DNA of 52,237 bases from DAOUBA01 sp034432855 (GCA_034432855.1 DAOUBA010000241.1:1-52237); one strand, 5' to 3'. Shown: positions 41,674 to 50,186, counted from the stretch's first letter. Translations and numbers: made by a program. The notes: generated by a model from the sequence alone, not told the origin.

Positions 41674-42783
41674 ATGAGCGACTTGCGCTATTGGGTGGGG
41701 TTCAATATCGTGCGCGGCATTGGGCCGGTGCGGCTGCGGGCGCTGCTCGACTACTTTGGCGAACTGGAGCGGGCATGGCTGGCCCCCGCCGAGGAACTGC
41801 ATCGCGCCGGATTGGATCGCCGCTCGCTGGAGAACCTGCTGGACGCGCGGGCCACACTCGACCTGGAACGCGAGGTGGCGCGCATTTCTGCCGCCGGCGC
41901 CCGTGTGCTCACCTGGGACAGCCCCGATTATCCTCGCCTCTTGCGCGAAATCCCCGACCCGCCCCCTGTGCTCTACGTCAAGGGCACGCTGACCGAGGAG
42001 GATGCCTGGGCGGTGGCTGTCGTCGGCACGCGGCGGGCCTCGGCCTACGGGCGAGAAGTGACCCGCCGGCTGGTCACGACGCTGGCGCGTAGCGGCATCA
42101 CCATCGTCAGCGGGCTGGCGCGGGGGATTGACGCCGAGGCGCACCGGGCGGCGCTCGACGCCGGCGGGCGCACGGTCGCCGTGCTGGGCTGTGGGATTGA
42201 CCACGTCTACCCGCCGGAACACCGCAAGTTGGCCACGGAAATCGTGGCGCACGGCGCGCTGGTGAGCGACTATCCGCTGGGCACGCCTCCGGAGGGGGTC
42301 AACTTTCCGCCGCGCAACCGCATCATCAGCGGCCTGAGCCTGGGCGTGCTGATCACCGAAGCGGGACGGGGGAGTGGGGCGCTCATCACCGCTGACTTTG
42401 CCGCCGAACAAGGACGCGATGTGTTTGCCGTGCCCGGCTCCATCCTGATGCGCGGCAGCGCCGGCACCAACGCCCTCATCCAGAACGGCGCCAGGGTCGT
42501 GCTCGACGCAGCGGACATCCTGGAGGAATTGAACCTGACGATGGTGGCCGAGCAGGCAGAGGCGCGCCAGGTGCTCCCCGCCGACGAGACCGAGGCGGCG
42601 CTCCTGGCCCATCTTTCGGAGGAGCCGCTACACGTGGACGAACTCCAGCGCGAGGTGGGCCTGCCCATCGCCCAGGTGACGAGCACGCTGGCCTTGATGG
42701 AATTGAAGGGGATGGTGCGCCAGGCGGGAGGGATGAAGTACGTGGTGGCGAGGGAAGCCCCTGCTGAGTACGTAGTGGATTGA
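41674..42783 (+). CDS. dprA: DNA-processing protein DprA
   Basis: 369 residues. It binds incoming single-stranded DNA and loads RecA during natural transformation. The N-terminal SAM/HhH-like region is at 1-75 (IVRGIGPVRLRALLDYFGEL). The Rossmann-like DprA core is at about 85-290 (AVVGTRRASAYGREVTRRLV, SGLARGIDAEAHRAAL, PPRNRIISGLSLGVLITEAG). A C-terminal winged helix is at about 305-360 (LSEEPLHVDELQREVGLPIA). Start ATG 41674 has AGAAGG about 7 bases upstream. Other competence genes are not in the window, so uptake itself cannot be inferred. Confidence 0.96.
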   Translation: MSDLRYWVGFNIVRGIGPVRLRALLDYFGELERAWLAPAEELHRAGLDRRSLENLLDARATLDLEREVARISAAGARVLTWDSPDYPRLLREIPDPPPVLYVKGTLTEEDAWAVAVVGTRRASAYGREVTRRLVTTLARSGITIVSGLARGIDAEAHRAALDAGGRTVAVLGCGIDHVYPPEHRKLATEIVAHGALVSDYPLGTPPEGVNFPPRNRIISGLSLGVLITEAGRGSGALITADFAAEQGRDVFAVPGSILMRGSAGTNALIQNGARVVLDAADILEELNLTMVAEQAEARQVLPADETEAALLAHLSEEPLHVDELQREVGLPIAQVTSTLALMELKGMVRQAGGMKYVVAREAPAEYVVD

Positions 42784-42792
42784 GACTTCGGA

Positions 42793-42841
42793 CGTAAAAC
42801 GTAAGGCGTAACCTTACGTTTTACGCTTTACGCATTACGTT
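42793..42841. repeat. Heptamer mirror array, CGTAA dialect
   Basis: Seven consecutive 7-bp units: CGTAAAA, CGTAAGG, CGTAACC, then the reversed TTACGTT, TTACGCT, TTACGCA, TTACGTT. The centre forms a perfect 14-bp stem, CGTAAAACGTAAGG with CCTTACGTTTTACG. It begins 9 bases after the dprA stop. A CGTGA version is at 46537-46599. Confidence 0.85.
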
Positions 42842-42858
42842 CCCTGACGGAGGAAGCC

Positions 42859-43932
42859 ATGTCATTCTACGCCCTGATTATGGCCGGCGGAGTCGGCACG
42901 CGGCTGTGGCCGCTGAGCCGCCACGATCGCCCCAAGCAGGCGCTCAGGCTGGTGGGGGATCGCTCGATGTTCGAGCACGCGGTGGACCGCATCACGCCAC
43001 TCTTCCAGCCGGAGGAGATGTTCGTCGTCACCGGCGTCGAGCACGTCGCGCTGCTGCAGGCCCAGGCGCCGGAATTGCCGCCGGAGAATTTCATCATCGA
43101 GCCGGAGGGACGTGGCACCGCGCCATGCATCGGGCTGGGTGCGATCCATCTGCGCCGCCGGGACCCCGAGGCGGTAATGGCCGTGCTCACCGCCGACCAT
43201 TTCATCGCCGATGTGGCGCGCTTTCGCCAGGTGCTGGCCGCCGCCGAACGTGTCGCCCAAGATGGCCACCTGGTCACCTTGGGGATCAGACCCTCGTATC
43301 CTTCGACCGGCTATGGGTACATCAAGCAGGGGGCCGGCCTGGGCGAAGTGGATGGGTTCCCCGTCTTTCGCGTCGAGCGCTTCACCGAAAAGCCCGGCCC
43401 GGAGACGGCACTGCGTATGGTGGAGAGCGGCGAGTACTCGTGGAACAGCGGCATGTTTATCTGGCGTGTGGATCGCATCATGCAAGAGTTCGAGCGCCAG
43501 ATGCCGGATCTGTACGTGCAACTGCTCGAGATCGAGGCGGCCCTCGGCACCCCCGGTTATCAGGCCGCACTGCGCCGCGTCTGGCCACAGGTTGTCCGGC
43601 AGACGATTGACTATGGGGTGATGGAAGGGGCAGAGGACGTGGCCGTGATCCCGGTGGACATCGGCTGGTCGGACGTGGGGAGTTGGACGAGCCTGGCGGA
43701 GTTGCTCCTTGCCGACGAGGAGAGCAACGTTGTCGTCGGCCCGCACGTGGGGATTGATACGCGCAATACGCTGGTCTTTGGCGACAGGCGTCTCATCGCC
43801 ACCATTGGGCTGGACGGAGTGGTGATCGTGGATACCGACGACGCCCTGCTGGTCTGCACGAAGGAGCAGGAGCAAGGGGTGCGGGAACTCGTGCGCCGTC
43901 TGGAAGAGGAGAACCTGAAAGCCTACCTGTAG
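42859..43932 (+). CDS. manC: Mannose-1-phosphate guanylyltransferase
   Basis: 357 residues, the size of the single-domain enzyme without the isomerase domain seen in longer ManC/AlgA proteins. It makes GDP-mannose from mannose 1-phosphate and GTP for glycans. Key motifs are the nucleotide loop MAGGVGTRLWPLSRHDRPKQ at 11-30, ENFIIEPEGRGTAPCIGLGA, LTADHFIADVARFRQ, the sugar-phosphate motif RFTEKPGPETA, EYSWNSGMFIWRVD and DIGWSDVGSWTSL. GGAGG is 9 bases before the ATG. Neighbours give no glycan cluster, so it is probably a housekeeping gene here. Confidence 0.94.
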   Translation: MSFYALIMAGGVGTRLWPLSRHDRPKQALRLVGDRSMFEHAVDRITPLFQPEEMFVVTGVEHVALLQAQAPELPPENFIIEPEGRGTAPCIGLGAIHLRRRDPEAVMAVLTADHFIADVARFRQVLAAAERVAQDGHLVTLGIRPSYPSTGYGYIKQGAGLGEVDGFPVFRVERFTEKPGPETALRMVESGEYSWNSGMFIWRVDRIMQEFERQMPDLYVQLLEIEAALGTPGYQAALRRVWPQVVRQTIDYGVMEGAEDVAVIPVDIGWSDVGSWTSLAELLLADEESNVVVGPHVGIDTRNTLVFGDRRLIATIGLDGVVIVDTDDALLVCTKEQEQGVRELVRRLEEENLKAYL

Positions 43933-44030
43933 CGGTATCTATCTCGACAATGTCAGATATCATCTTTGTCATCTGGCGGAAACGGGAGAGCCTGATCGGT
44001 CCATCGGTGCAGGAAAAGGAGGGGCTGACC

Positions 44031-44150
44031 ATGCTCCACCGCCTGTCACGGCCAGCCTGGGCTGCGGTCATCGCTCTGGCAGTTGTCATGACCTGCTGCA
44101 GTTGCCTGGGCTTGTGGACGGTCTGGTTCACCGTTGCCGCCGATCGTTGA
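44031..44150 (+). CDS. Small single-pass membrane protein
   Basis: 39 residues from ATG 44031 with AAAGGAGG 8 bases upstream, the best such site in the neighbourhood; an in-frame ATG at 43950 has none. The sequence is a basic start (LHRLSRPAW), one long hydrophobic helix (AAVIALAVVMTCCSCLGLWT) and a short end (VWFTVAADR). The CCSC cluster within the helix is unusual. It ends 6 bases before topA and may be translated with it. Function is unknown; the case rests on the ribosome binding site and the helix. Confidence 0.55.
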   Translation: MLHRLSRPAWAAVIALAVVMTCCSCLGLWTVWFTVAADR

Positions 44151-44156
44151 GGTCGT

Positions 44157-46541
44157 ATGGAAGCCTATTGTTTCAAGTGCAAAGCCAGACGAGAGATGCA
44201 AGAGCCGCGCCCGGTGTTCACCAGCAATGGTGCGCCGGCCACGCAAGGGACGTGCCCGGTATGTGGCACGAAACTCTACAAGATGGGCCGCACGCCGGCC
44301 CACGAGGGGCTCGACCTCGAGAGCCAGATTGATTTGAGCGGACGGCCCAAGATGGTGATCGTCGAGTCGCCGGCCAAAGCGCGCACGGTGGGGCGCTTCC
44401 TGGGCCGCGAGTACACGGTGCGCGCCTCGGTCGGCCATGTGCGCGACCTGCCCGCTAACCGCATGGGCGTGGACATCGAAAACGACTTTGCGCCGCACTA
44501 TGTCATCCCCGAAGGCCGCAAAGATGTGGTGCGCGAACTGCGCAACCTGGTCAAGGAATCATCGGCGATCTATCTGGCGACCGACCCCGACCGCGAAGGG
44601 GAGGCCATCTCCTGGCACCTCGTCCAGGCGCTCCAGCCGGTTATCGGGAAACGGCCGGTACATCGCGTCGAATTCCACGAGATTACCCAGGACGCCGTCG
44701 CGCACGCTTTCGCCCATCCGCGCCAGATAGATATGAACCGCGTCGAGGCGCAGCAGGCGCGGCGCATCCTCGATCGTATCGTCGGCTATACGCTCAGCCC
44801 ACTCTTGCGCGATAAACTGGGGCGGCGCGGCCTCTCTGCCGGACGGGTGCAGTCGGTGGCCGTGCGGCTGGTGGTGGAGCGCGAGCGCGAGATTCAGGCG
44901 TTCGTGCCGGTGGAGTATTGGACGATCAAGGCCGAGTTGGCTAAGCAAGGGCGTCCAACTGAACGCCCTTTCATCGCCCGTCTCCATCGCATCCGCGGCC
45001 AAGAACCGGAACTGCACAGCGAGGCCGAGGCCCAGGCCGTCGTCGCCGAACTGGAAAAGGCCATCTACACGGTGGCGAGCGTCAAGGAGGGGCAGCGCCG
45101 TCGCAGCCCGGCCGCGCCCTTCACGACCAGCACGATGCAGCAGGAAGCCTCACGGCGGCTGGGCTTTACGGCGCAGCGCACCATGCGCATCGCGCAGCAA
45201 CTGTACGAGGGCATTGACCTGGGCGACGGCGCGGTGGGTCTCATCACCTATATGCGCACCGACAGCACTGCCGTAGCGGAGCAAGCGCAGGCCGAGGCGC
45301 GCCGTTTCATCGCCCAAAAGTACGGCGACGCTTTCTTGCCGCCTCGCCCGCCGCAGTACAAGACGCGCGCCAAGGGGGCACAGGAGGCGCACGAGGCCAT
45401 CCGCCCCACCAGCGTCTTTCGCACACCCGCGTCGCTCAAGCCGTATCTCGACTCTGCTCAGTACCGGCTGTACGAATTGATCTGGCGGCGCTTCGTCGCC
45501 AGCCAGATGGCGCAGGCGGTGTACGACACCATCGCGGTGGACATTCTGGCGACCCCTCTCCATCCCTCAACCCCCTTCCCCTCCCCTCATAGGGGAGGGG
45601 AAGGGGACGGGGGGGTAGAGGAGGGGTACCTCTTCCGCGCCAGCGGCTCGACCTTGCGCTTCAAGGGTTTTCTGGCAGTGTACGAGGAGGCGCGGGATGA
45701 GGACGTGCCGGAGGACGAGGAGGGCGAACGCGAGGAGATCCCGCCGCTCTCGGTCGGCGAGATTCTCGACCTGCTGCGCCTCATTCCGGAGCAGCACTTT
45801 ACCGAGCCGCCGCCGCGTTACACCGAAGCGACGCTGGTGCGGGCGCTCGAAGAACACGGCATCGGTCGCCCCAGCACCTACGCGCCGATCATGGCGACCA
45901 TCCAGCAGCGCGGCTACGTCGAGCGACGCGACGGGCGCTTCTATCCCACCGAACTCGGCTTTGTCGTCAACGACCTGCTGGTGGCGCATTTCCCCGATTA
46001 CATTGACGTGGGATTCACGGCGGAGATGGAGGAGGACCTCGATCGCATCGCGCGCGGCGAGCGGCGGTGGGTGCCGGTGTTGCACGATTTCTACACTCCG
46101 TTCATACACACACTCGACAAGGCGCGCGCGGCAATGCCCGTCACCGAGGTGGGCAACGAGCCGACGGGTGAACTGTGTCCCGAATGCGGGCATCCGCTCG
46201 TATACAAACATGGGCGCTTTGGCAAATTCATCGGCTGTAGCAACTTTCCCACCTGCAAGTACCGCAGCGGCATTCAGACCAAGACCGGCGCCAAATGTCC
46301 CCAGTGCGGCGGCGACCTGATCGAAAAGCGCACGCGGCGTGGGCGCACGTTCTACGGCTGCGCCAATTACAAGGGCGATGACCCCAATACATGCAAGTTC
46401 GCCGTGTGGAAACGTCCTCTCCCGCAGCCATGCCCGGCCTGCGGGGGGCTGCTCACCGAATCTCGCCGGGGCCACGCCAAGTGTGTCGCGTGCGGGGAAG
46501 AGATCAAAGTTGCAGCAAGCGCCGCAGACCCTAAGACGTGA
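44157..46541 (+). CDS. topA: DNA topoisomerase I with N-terminal zinc ribbon
   Basis: 794 residues. It relaxes negative supercoils by a type IA strand-passage mechanism through Tyr365 (GLITYMRTDSTA). A DUF5679-like zinc ribbon opens the protein: C5, C8, C33, C36 in YCFKCKA and GTCPVCGTKL. The Toprim domain follows at about 64-190 (KMVIVESPAKARTVGRFLG, ATDPDREGEAISWHL). The core is at about 200-650 and three C-terminal Cys-ribbon modules close it (CPECGHPLVYKHGRFGKFIG, CPQCGGDLIEKRTRRGRTFY, CPACGGLLTESRRGHAKC). A palindrome at 45572-45606 inserts about 25 residues (TPLHPSTPFPSPHRGGEGDG) into the core near residues 465-490. The stop lies inside the heptamer array at 46537. Confidence 0.96.
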   Translation: MEAYCFKCKARREMQEPRPVFTSNGAPATQGTCPVCGTKLYKMGRTPAHEGLDLESQIDLSGRPKMVIVESPAKARTVGRFLGREYTVRASVGHVRDLPANRMGVDIENDFAPHYVIPEGRKDVVRELRNLVKESSAIYLATDPDREGEAISWHLVQALQPVIGKRPVHRVEFHEITQDAVAHAFAHPRQIDMNRVEAQQARRILDRIVGYTLSPLLRDKLGRRGLSAGRVQSVAVRLVVEREREIQAFVPVEYWTIKAELAKQGRPTERPFIARLHRIRGQEPELHSEAEAQAVVAELEKAIYTVASVKEGQRRRSPAAPFTTSTMQQEASRRLGFTAQRTMRIAQQLYEGIDLGDGAVGLITYMRTDSTAVAEQAQAEARRFIAQKYGDAFLPPRPPQYKTRAKGAQEAHEAIRPTSVFRTPASLKPYLDSAQYRLYELIWRRFVASQMAQAVYDTIAVDILATPLHPSTPFPSPHRGGEGDGGVEEGYLFRASGSTLRFKGFLAVYEEARDEDVPEDEEGEREEIPPLSVGEILDLLRLIPEQHFTEPPPRYTEATLVRALEEHGIGRPSTYAPIMATIQQRGYVERRDGRFYPTELGFVVNDLLVAHFPDYIDVGFTAEMEEDLDRIARGERRWVPVLHDFYTPFIHTLDKARAAMPVTEVGNEPTGELCPECGHPLVYKHGRFGKFIGCSNFPTCKYRSGIQTKTGAKCPQCGGDLIEKRTRRGRTFYGCANYKGDDPNTCKFAVWKRPLPQPCPACGGLLTESRRGHAKCVACGEEIKVAASAADPKT
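45572..45606. repeat. REP-like palindrome inside topA
   Basis: A perfect 16-bp stem, CCCCTTCCCCTCCCCT (45572-45587) and AGGGGAGGGGAAGGGG (45591-45606), around CAT. It is translated in frame as a Ser-Pro-rich then Gly-Glu-rich loop. It is the longest stem of the family in the window. Confidence 0.8.
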
Positions 46542-46599
46542 CACGTGACCCGTGATACGTGAAATCACGCCTCACGTTTCACGCATCACGCATCACATT
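46537..46599. repeat. Heptamer mirror array, CGTGA dialect
   Basis: Nine consecutive 7-bp units: CGTGACA, CGTGACC, CGTGATA, CGTGAAA, then TCACGCC, TCACGTT, TCACGCA, TCACGCA, TCACATT. The arms CGTGATACGTGAAA and TTTCACGCATCACG pair with one mismatch. The topA stop codon is in the first unit. Confidence 0.85.
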
Positions 46600-46625
46600 T
46601 CGCTGTTCAATTCCATCACCAGACT

Positions 46626-47513
46626 ATGGACGATCTGCTCCGCCGTTTCCTGCGCCGCCTGGAAGCGGACCACGCCTCCCCCTACACGATCAAGAACTAT
46701 GGCACGGACATCGGCCAGTTTCTGGACTATTGCCGGGAACGGGGCGTGTATGCTCCGGCGCAGGTAGACCGCACGCTGCTGCGCGATTATCTGGCAGCGT
46801 TGAACGACGCCGGCTATGTCGCGGCCAGCGTGGCCCGCCGCGTGGCTGAGTTACGTTCGTTTGGCGATTTTCTGGTGCGGGAAGGACTGCTCGACCGTAA
46901 CCCGTTCCGCCTGATCGGCGCACCCCGCGTTCCCCAACGGCTCCCCAAATACCTGACCGTGGCCGAAGTCGAGGCGCTGCTGGCCGTCCCCGACACGTCC
47001 ACCCCCCTGGGCCTGCGCGACCGCGCCATCATCGAGGTGCTCTACGCCGCCGGGCTGCGGGTGAGCGAACTGGTGGGGCTGGACCTTGGCGATGTGGACC
47101 TGGCGCAGGCGCAGGTGCGCGTGCTGGGCAAAGGCGGCAAGGAGCGCATTGCGCTTTTGGGGCGGCCGGCGGTGCGGGCGCTGCGGGCCTATCTCGAGAG
47201 CGGGCGACCTGCCCTGTTGGGCAGGCGGCCCACCCAGGCCCTGTGGCTCAACCATCGTGGCGGGCGGTTGAGCGCGCGCGGAGTCGCCCTGATGTTGAGC
47301 AAGGCCGGCGAGCGGGCCGGCATCCGCACCCCCGTCTTCCCCCACATCCTGCGTCACACCTTCGCCACGCACCTCCTCGACGGCGGCGCCGACCTGCGCG
47401 TGGTGCAGGAACTGCTCGGCCACGCCGACCTGGCCACGACCCAGGTCTACACCCACGTCAGCCAGAGCCACGCGCGCGAGGTCTACCTGCGGGCGCATCC
47501 ACGGGCAGGATAG
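46626..47513 (+). CDS. Tyrosine recombinase XerC/XerD
   Basis: 295 residues, the size of Xer recombinases that resolve chromosome dimers at dif with FtsK. The N-terminal core-binding domain is at 1-95 (LLRRFLRRLEADHASPYTIK). All six catalytic positions of the family are present: Arg145 (AAGLRVSEL), Lys172 (GKGGKER), His240 and Arg243 (HILRHTFATHLL), His266 (LLGHADLATT) and the nucleophile Tyr275 (QVYTH). It is intact and close in sequence to chromosomal Xer rather than to phage integrases. Whether it is XerC or XerD cannot be told. No dif site is identified. The nuclease gene follows. Confidence 0.93.
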   Translation: MDDLLRRFLRRLEADHASPYTIKNYGTDIGQFLDYCRERGVYAPAQVDRTLLRDYLAALNDAGYVAASVARRVAELRSFGDFLVREGLLDRNPFRLIGAPRVPQRLPKYLTVAEVEALLAVPDTSTPLGLRDRAIIEVLYAAGLRVSELVGLDLGDVDLAQAQVRVLGKGGKERIALLGRPAVRALRAYLESGRPALLGRRPTQALWLNHRGGRLSARGVALMLSKAGERAGIRTPVFPHILRHTFATHLLDGGADLRVVQELLGHADLATTQVYTHVSQSHAREVYLRAHPRAG

Positions 47514-47518
47514 CGGAT

Positions 47519-47547
47519 TTGCCTCAGACGGCGGTTTGTGGTAAGGT
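47519..47547 (+). promoter_or_regulatory. Possible promoter of nuclease gene
   Basis: TTGCCT (47519-47524), 17 bp, TAAGGT (47542-47547). The start would be near 47555, leaving only a few bases before ATG 47562, which would be nearly leaderless. Confidence 0.45.
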
Positions 47548-47561
47548 ATGTTGCATAGGAG

Positions 47562-48356
47562 ATGGACGAACAGGCTGCAAACCCGGGTGATGCATTGGAC
47601 AAAGCGCTCGGTACGCTATTGGAGGGCGAAGTCCATCGCATCCTGAAACCGCTGGCAGAAGAAAAGGGCTGTATCTACATCACGGCCGGGCCTGCCAACC
47701 GCAAAACCGGCAGGAGAGCCAAGTTGATCCTTACCGACAGCGATGGGAATGAGTACAACGTGGACTCGGTCATCGTCAACAGTCGCATCCAACCTCTGGT
47801 ACTGGTTGAATCCAAATATATCCGCTACAAGAAGCATAACCGGGACAAGGCGAGTTGGATTTGCACGGCCCATGCGCGGTTGCGCCAACGCTACGTGACA
47901 GTGCGTAAATCCATTGCTGTGCTGATGGGGAGTTGGAGCAAGCCGTCCAAGCGTTTGCTCCAGAGTTTCGAGGTAGAACTGTTCGAGATCGCTTTCAGCG
48001 ACATCTGCGAAATCCTGACACAGCACGGCATTGACTATCGCTGGGCAGAAAAAGACCGCCGAAAGGCGATGGAAGGATGGCAAGCCTTTTGCCGTCTGCC
48101 CGAACACGTGCGGAGTCAAATAGCCAGAAGCCTGATCGCCAAGGTCGAAAACGACTTGCGTCGCTCTTTAGAAGTGGCGCTGGATGAGAGTATTCCGCGC
48201 CAGGTGCGCTCGGTGAGCGTCGTAGTGCGCAGCAATCGCGGCGAAACATTCACCTACACTTTTGCCGACCTGCCGCAGGCGCTCGAGTTCATGCAGACAT
48301 ACGACGAGAGGCAGGACATGGACACTTCAAATGCCCCCTCTCTGTTGGAGCAGTAG
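47562..48356 (+). CDS. PD-(D/E)XK nuclease-like protein, orphan
   Basis: 264 residues. A PD-(D/E)XK nuclease motif is visible: Glu23 in the first helix (LLEGEVHRIL), Asp68 in YNVDSVIVN and Glu83-Ser84-Lys85 in LVLVESKYIRYKKHN. These are the metal-binding and catalytic positions of restriction-like endonucleases. A basic strip (HARLRQRYVTVRKS) could bind DNA. The second half is mostly helical (EHVRSQIARSLIAKVENDLR) and ends in a strand-rich domain (SVSVVVRSNRGETFTYTFAD) with a disordered tail. No methyltransferase or other restriction gene is nearby. AGGAG sits directly against the ATG, an unusual spacing. It could be an orphan restriction or repair nuclease. Confidence 0.72.
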   Translation: MDEQAANPGDALDKALGTLLEGEVHRILKPLAEEKGCIYITAGPANRKTGRRAKLILTDSDGNEYNVDSVIVNSRIQPLVLVESKYIRYKKHNRDKASWICTAHARLRQRYVTVRKSIAVLMGSWSKPSKRLLQSFEVELFEIAFSDICEILTQHGIDYRWAEKDRRKAMEGWQAFCRLPEHVRSQIARSLIAKVENDLRRSLEVALDESIPRQVRSVSVVVRSNRGETFTYTFADLPQALEFMQTYDERQDMDTSNAPSLLEQ

Positions 48357-48633
48357 GCCCCATATAGCGCGGTAGGGGAGATGCGTTGACGATAGTTGTG
48401 CGTCACTCGCAATTATGATACAATAATCGCAACTGTTCAGTCCTATCCGGTGGTGCAATGCAGACCGCAGGCCGCACGAACCCGGCTCTGCGAATATTGG
48501 CTGTGCTGAGACATCAGCAAACTGCTCAGTAGCCATCCAGCCCGCCGGACTGTAGCCGGCAGACACAGGCTGGATAGATACCAATAATCTTCAGCAGCAT
48601 CTTCAAGAGCAAGTAGCATACAAGGGGGCGGCG
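48357..48633 (+). promoter_or_regulatory. Promoter and structured leader or RNA before membrane protein
   Basis: TTGTGC (48396-48401), 17 bp, TACAAT (48419-48424). TACAATAATCGCA (48419-48431) is identical over 13 bp to the tRNA-His promoter (51406-51418). The 200 bases downstream have no gene but fold well: ATCCAGCC/GGCTGGAT (48535-48542, 48568-48575) enclosing GCCGG/CCGGC, and CTGAG/CTCAG upstream. It may be a structured 5' leader or a small RNA. Confidence 0.45.
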
Positions 48634-49671
48634 ATGGGCAGACTCTTGCAACTCATTCCTTTTGCGATGAAATACAAGGTTCAGATCGCACTGGTCGGTG
48701 GGGTGATCTTGGGACTGCTCCTGGGATTGGCCATCGGCTGGTGGTGGTGGCCAGTGCAGTGGACCAACGCTACACCCGGTCACCTGCGCTCCGACTTCCA
48801 GAGCGATTACCTGGCCTGGGTGGCCGAGCAGTACAGCCGGACAGGTGATCTGGGATGGGCACGTGCGCGATTGGGTGCAGAGTATTGGAAGGAAGGCCAG
48901 TTAGCCCAGACGTTGGAGAATCTGGCGCAGCAGCGGGGCGGGGAAGATGCTGTTCGTCTACGGGCGCTGGCACAGGCTACAGCGTCCCTGCCGGTCCCCA
49001 CAGCCCGACCGCAGGTGAGCCTCTTGGCGAGATTGCGGCCGTTGCTGCTCGTCTGTGGCGTCGGCCTGCTCGTGATGTTGTTGGGGTTGGCAGTCGTGTT
49101 CTTGATCGGCCGCTTGCGCGCGCCGCGAGCCGCAGCACCAGGCCGGGCCGTGGGGATGGCCGAAAGGTACGCCGTCGAGCCGGTTTCCTGGGGCGCCGTC
49201 GGCCCCCCTGTCGCCCAGTTCCCCACCACCTACACACTGGGGGACGATCACTACGACCCCTCGTTCAGCATCGAACTGGAGAACGGCGAGTTCATGGGTG
49301 AGTGTGGCGTGGGCATCTCGGAGACCATCGGCGTAGGCACGCCTGGCAAGGTCACCGCCTTCGAGGTCTGGCTGTTCGACAAGAGCGACATCCGCACCGT
49401 GACCAAAGTGCTGATGTCGGACTATGCCTACCACGACGAGGCACTGCGCGCCAAGTTGGCGCCCAAGGGGGAGCCGATGATGATCGAGGTGGGGCGAGAA
49501 GCAGTCCTGGAGACGAAGACGCTGCGTGTGCGGGCGCGCATCGTCGAGGCCGAATATGGGATAGGCAACCTGCCGCCCAACAGTTTCTTCGAGCGGCTGA
49601 CGATTGATCTGGCTGCCTGGGTCAAGCCAGGGCAGGAAGGTACACCCGCACTGCCCGATTTGCCGCTATAG
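48634..49671 (+). CDS. Membrane protein of unknown function
   Basis: 345 residues. A membrane helix with a striking Trp run is at about 18-42 (ALVGGVILGLLLGLAIGWWW). An external helical segment (about 50-120) follows, then a second helix at about 135-160 (LLLVCGVGLLVMLLGLAVVF). The last 170 residues form a cytoplasmic strand-rich domain (YTLGDDHYDPSFSIELENGE, FMGECGVGISETIGVGTPGK, VTAFEVWLFDKSDIRTVTKV). The topology is N-in, loop out, C-in if the basic stretch after helix 2 holds. I know this layout from hypothetical proteins of related bacteria but no function. The gene begins about 210 bases past a tRNA-like promoter and precedes a YbjN-like gene by 15 bases. Confidence 0.8.
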   Translation: MGRLLQLIPFAMKYKVQIALVGGVILGLLLGLAIGWWWWPVQWTNATPGHLRSDFQSDYLAWVAEQYSRTGDLGWARARLGAEYWKEGQLAQTLENLAQQRGGEDAVRLRALAQATASLPVPTARPQVSLLARLRPLLLVCGVGLLVMLLGLAVVFLIGRLRAPRAAAPGRAVGMAERYAVEPVSWGAVGPPVAQFPTTYTLGDDHYDPSFSIELENGEFMGECGVGISETIGVGTPGKVTAFEVWLFDKSDIRTVTKVLMSDYAYHDEALRAKLAPKGEPMMIEVGREAVLETKTLRVRARIVEAEYGIGNLPPNSFFERLTIDLAAWVKPGQEGTPALPDLPL

Positions 49672-49686
49672 CGAGACGAGGCGTAG

Positions 49687-50154
49687 ATGATCGAAAGTTC
49701 TCCCCCCATCTTTGACACAATGGTCCAGTTCTTTACGGAGGATGACTGGAAGTTCTACCAACTCGAGGGGAAACCCATCCTCTCGATGGCGTTCAAGGGT
49801 GACAACGGCTCCTGGATGTGCTACGCCCAGGCCAAGGAGGAACAGCACCAGTTCGTTTTCTACTCCATCATGGAGTCCAACGTCCCGGCCGACAGGCGCC
49901 AGGCCGTCGCCGAGTTCCTGACGCGCGCCAACTATGGCCTGACCCTGGGGAATTTCGAGATGGACTTTTCCGACGGCGAAGTCCGCTACAAGACCAGCGT
50001 GGATGTCGAAGGCGGGCAGTTGACTACACAGATGATGAAGACGCTGGTGTACGTGAATGTGCTGATGATGGACAAGTACCTGCCCGGAATTATGAGCGTG
50101 ATCTACGCCGGAACTTCCCCCGCTGATGCGGTGGCCAAAATAGAGCAAGGATAG
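49687..50154 (+). CDS. YbjN-domain protein
   Basis: 155 residues, fitting the YbjN family of type III secretion chaperone-like folds found in many bacteria. Typical features are the N-terminal VQFFTEDDWKFYQLEGKPIL, the central FVFYSIMESNVPADRRQAVA and EFLTRANYGLTLGNFEMDFS, and the helix QMMKTLVYVNVLMMDKYLPG near the C-terminus. No catalytic site is known for the family; some members affect motility, stress or protein stability. It has no signal peptide and should be cytoplasmic. It lies 15 bases after the membrane-protein gene and is probably co-transcribed with it. Confidence 0.87.
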   Translation: MIESSPPIFDTMVQFFTEDDWKFYQLEGKPILSMAFKGDNGSWMCYAQAKEEQHQFVFYSIMESNVPADRRQAVAEFLTRANYGLTLGNFEMDFSDGEVRYKTSVDVEGGQLTTQMMKTLVYVNVLMMDKYLPGIMSVIYAGTSPADAVAKIEQG

Positions 50155-50186
50155 CCGATTCTCGGACGGCGCCGGTTGTGAATGGG

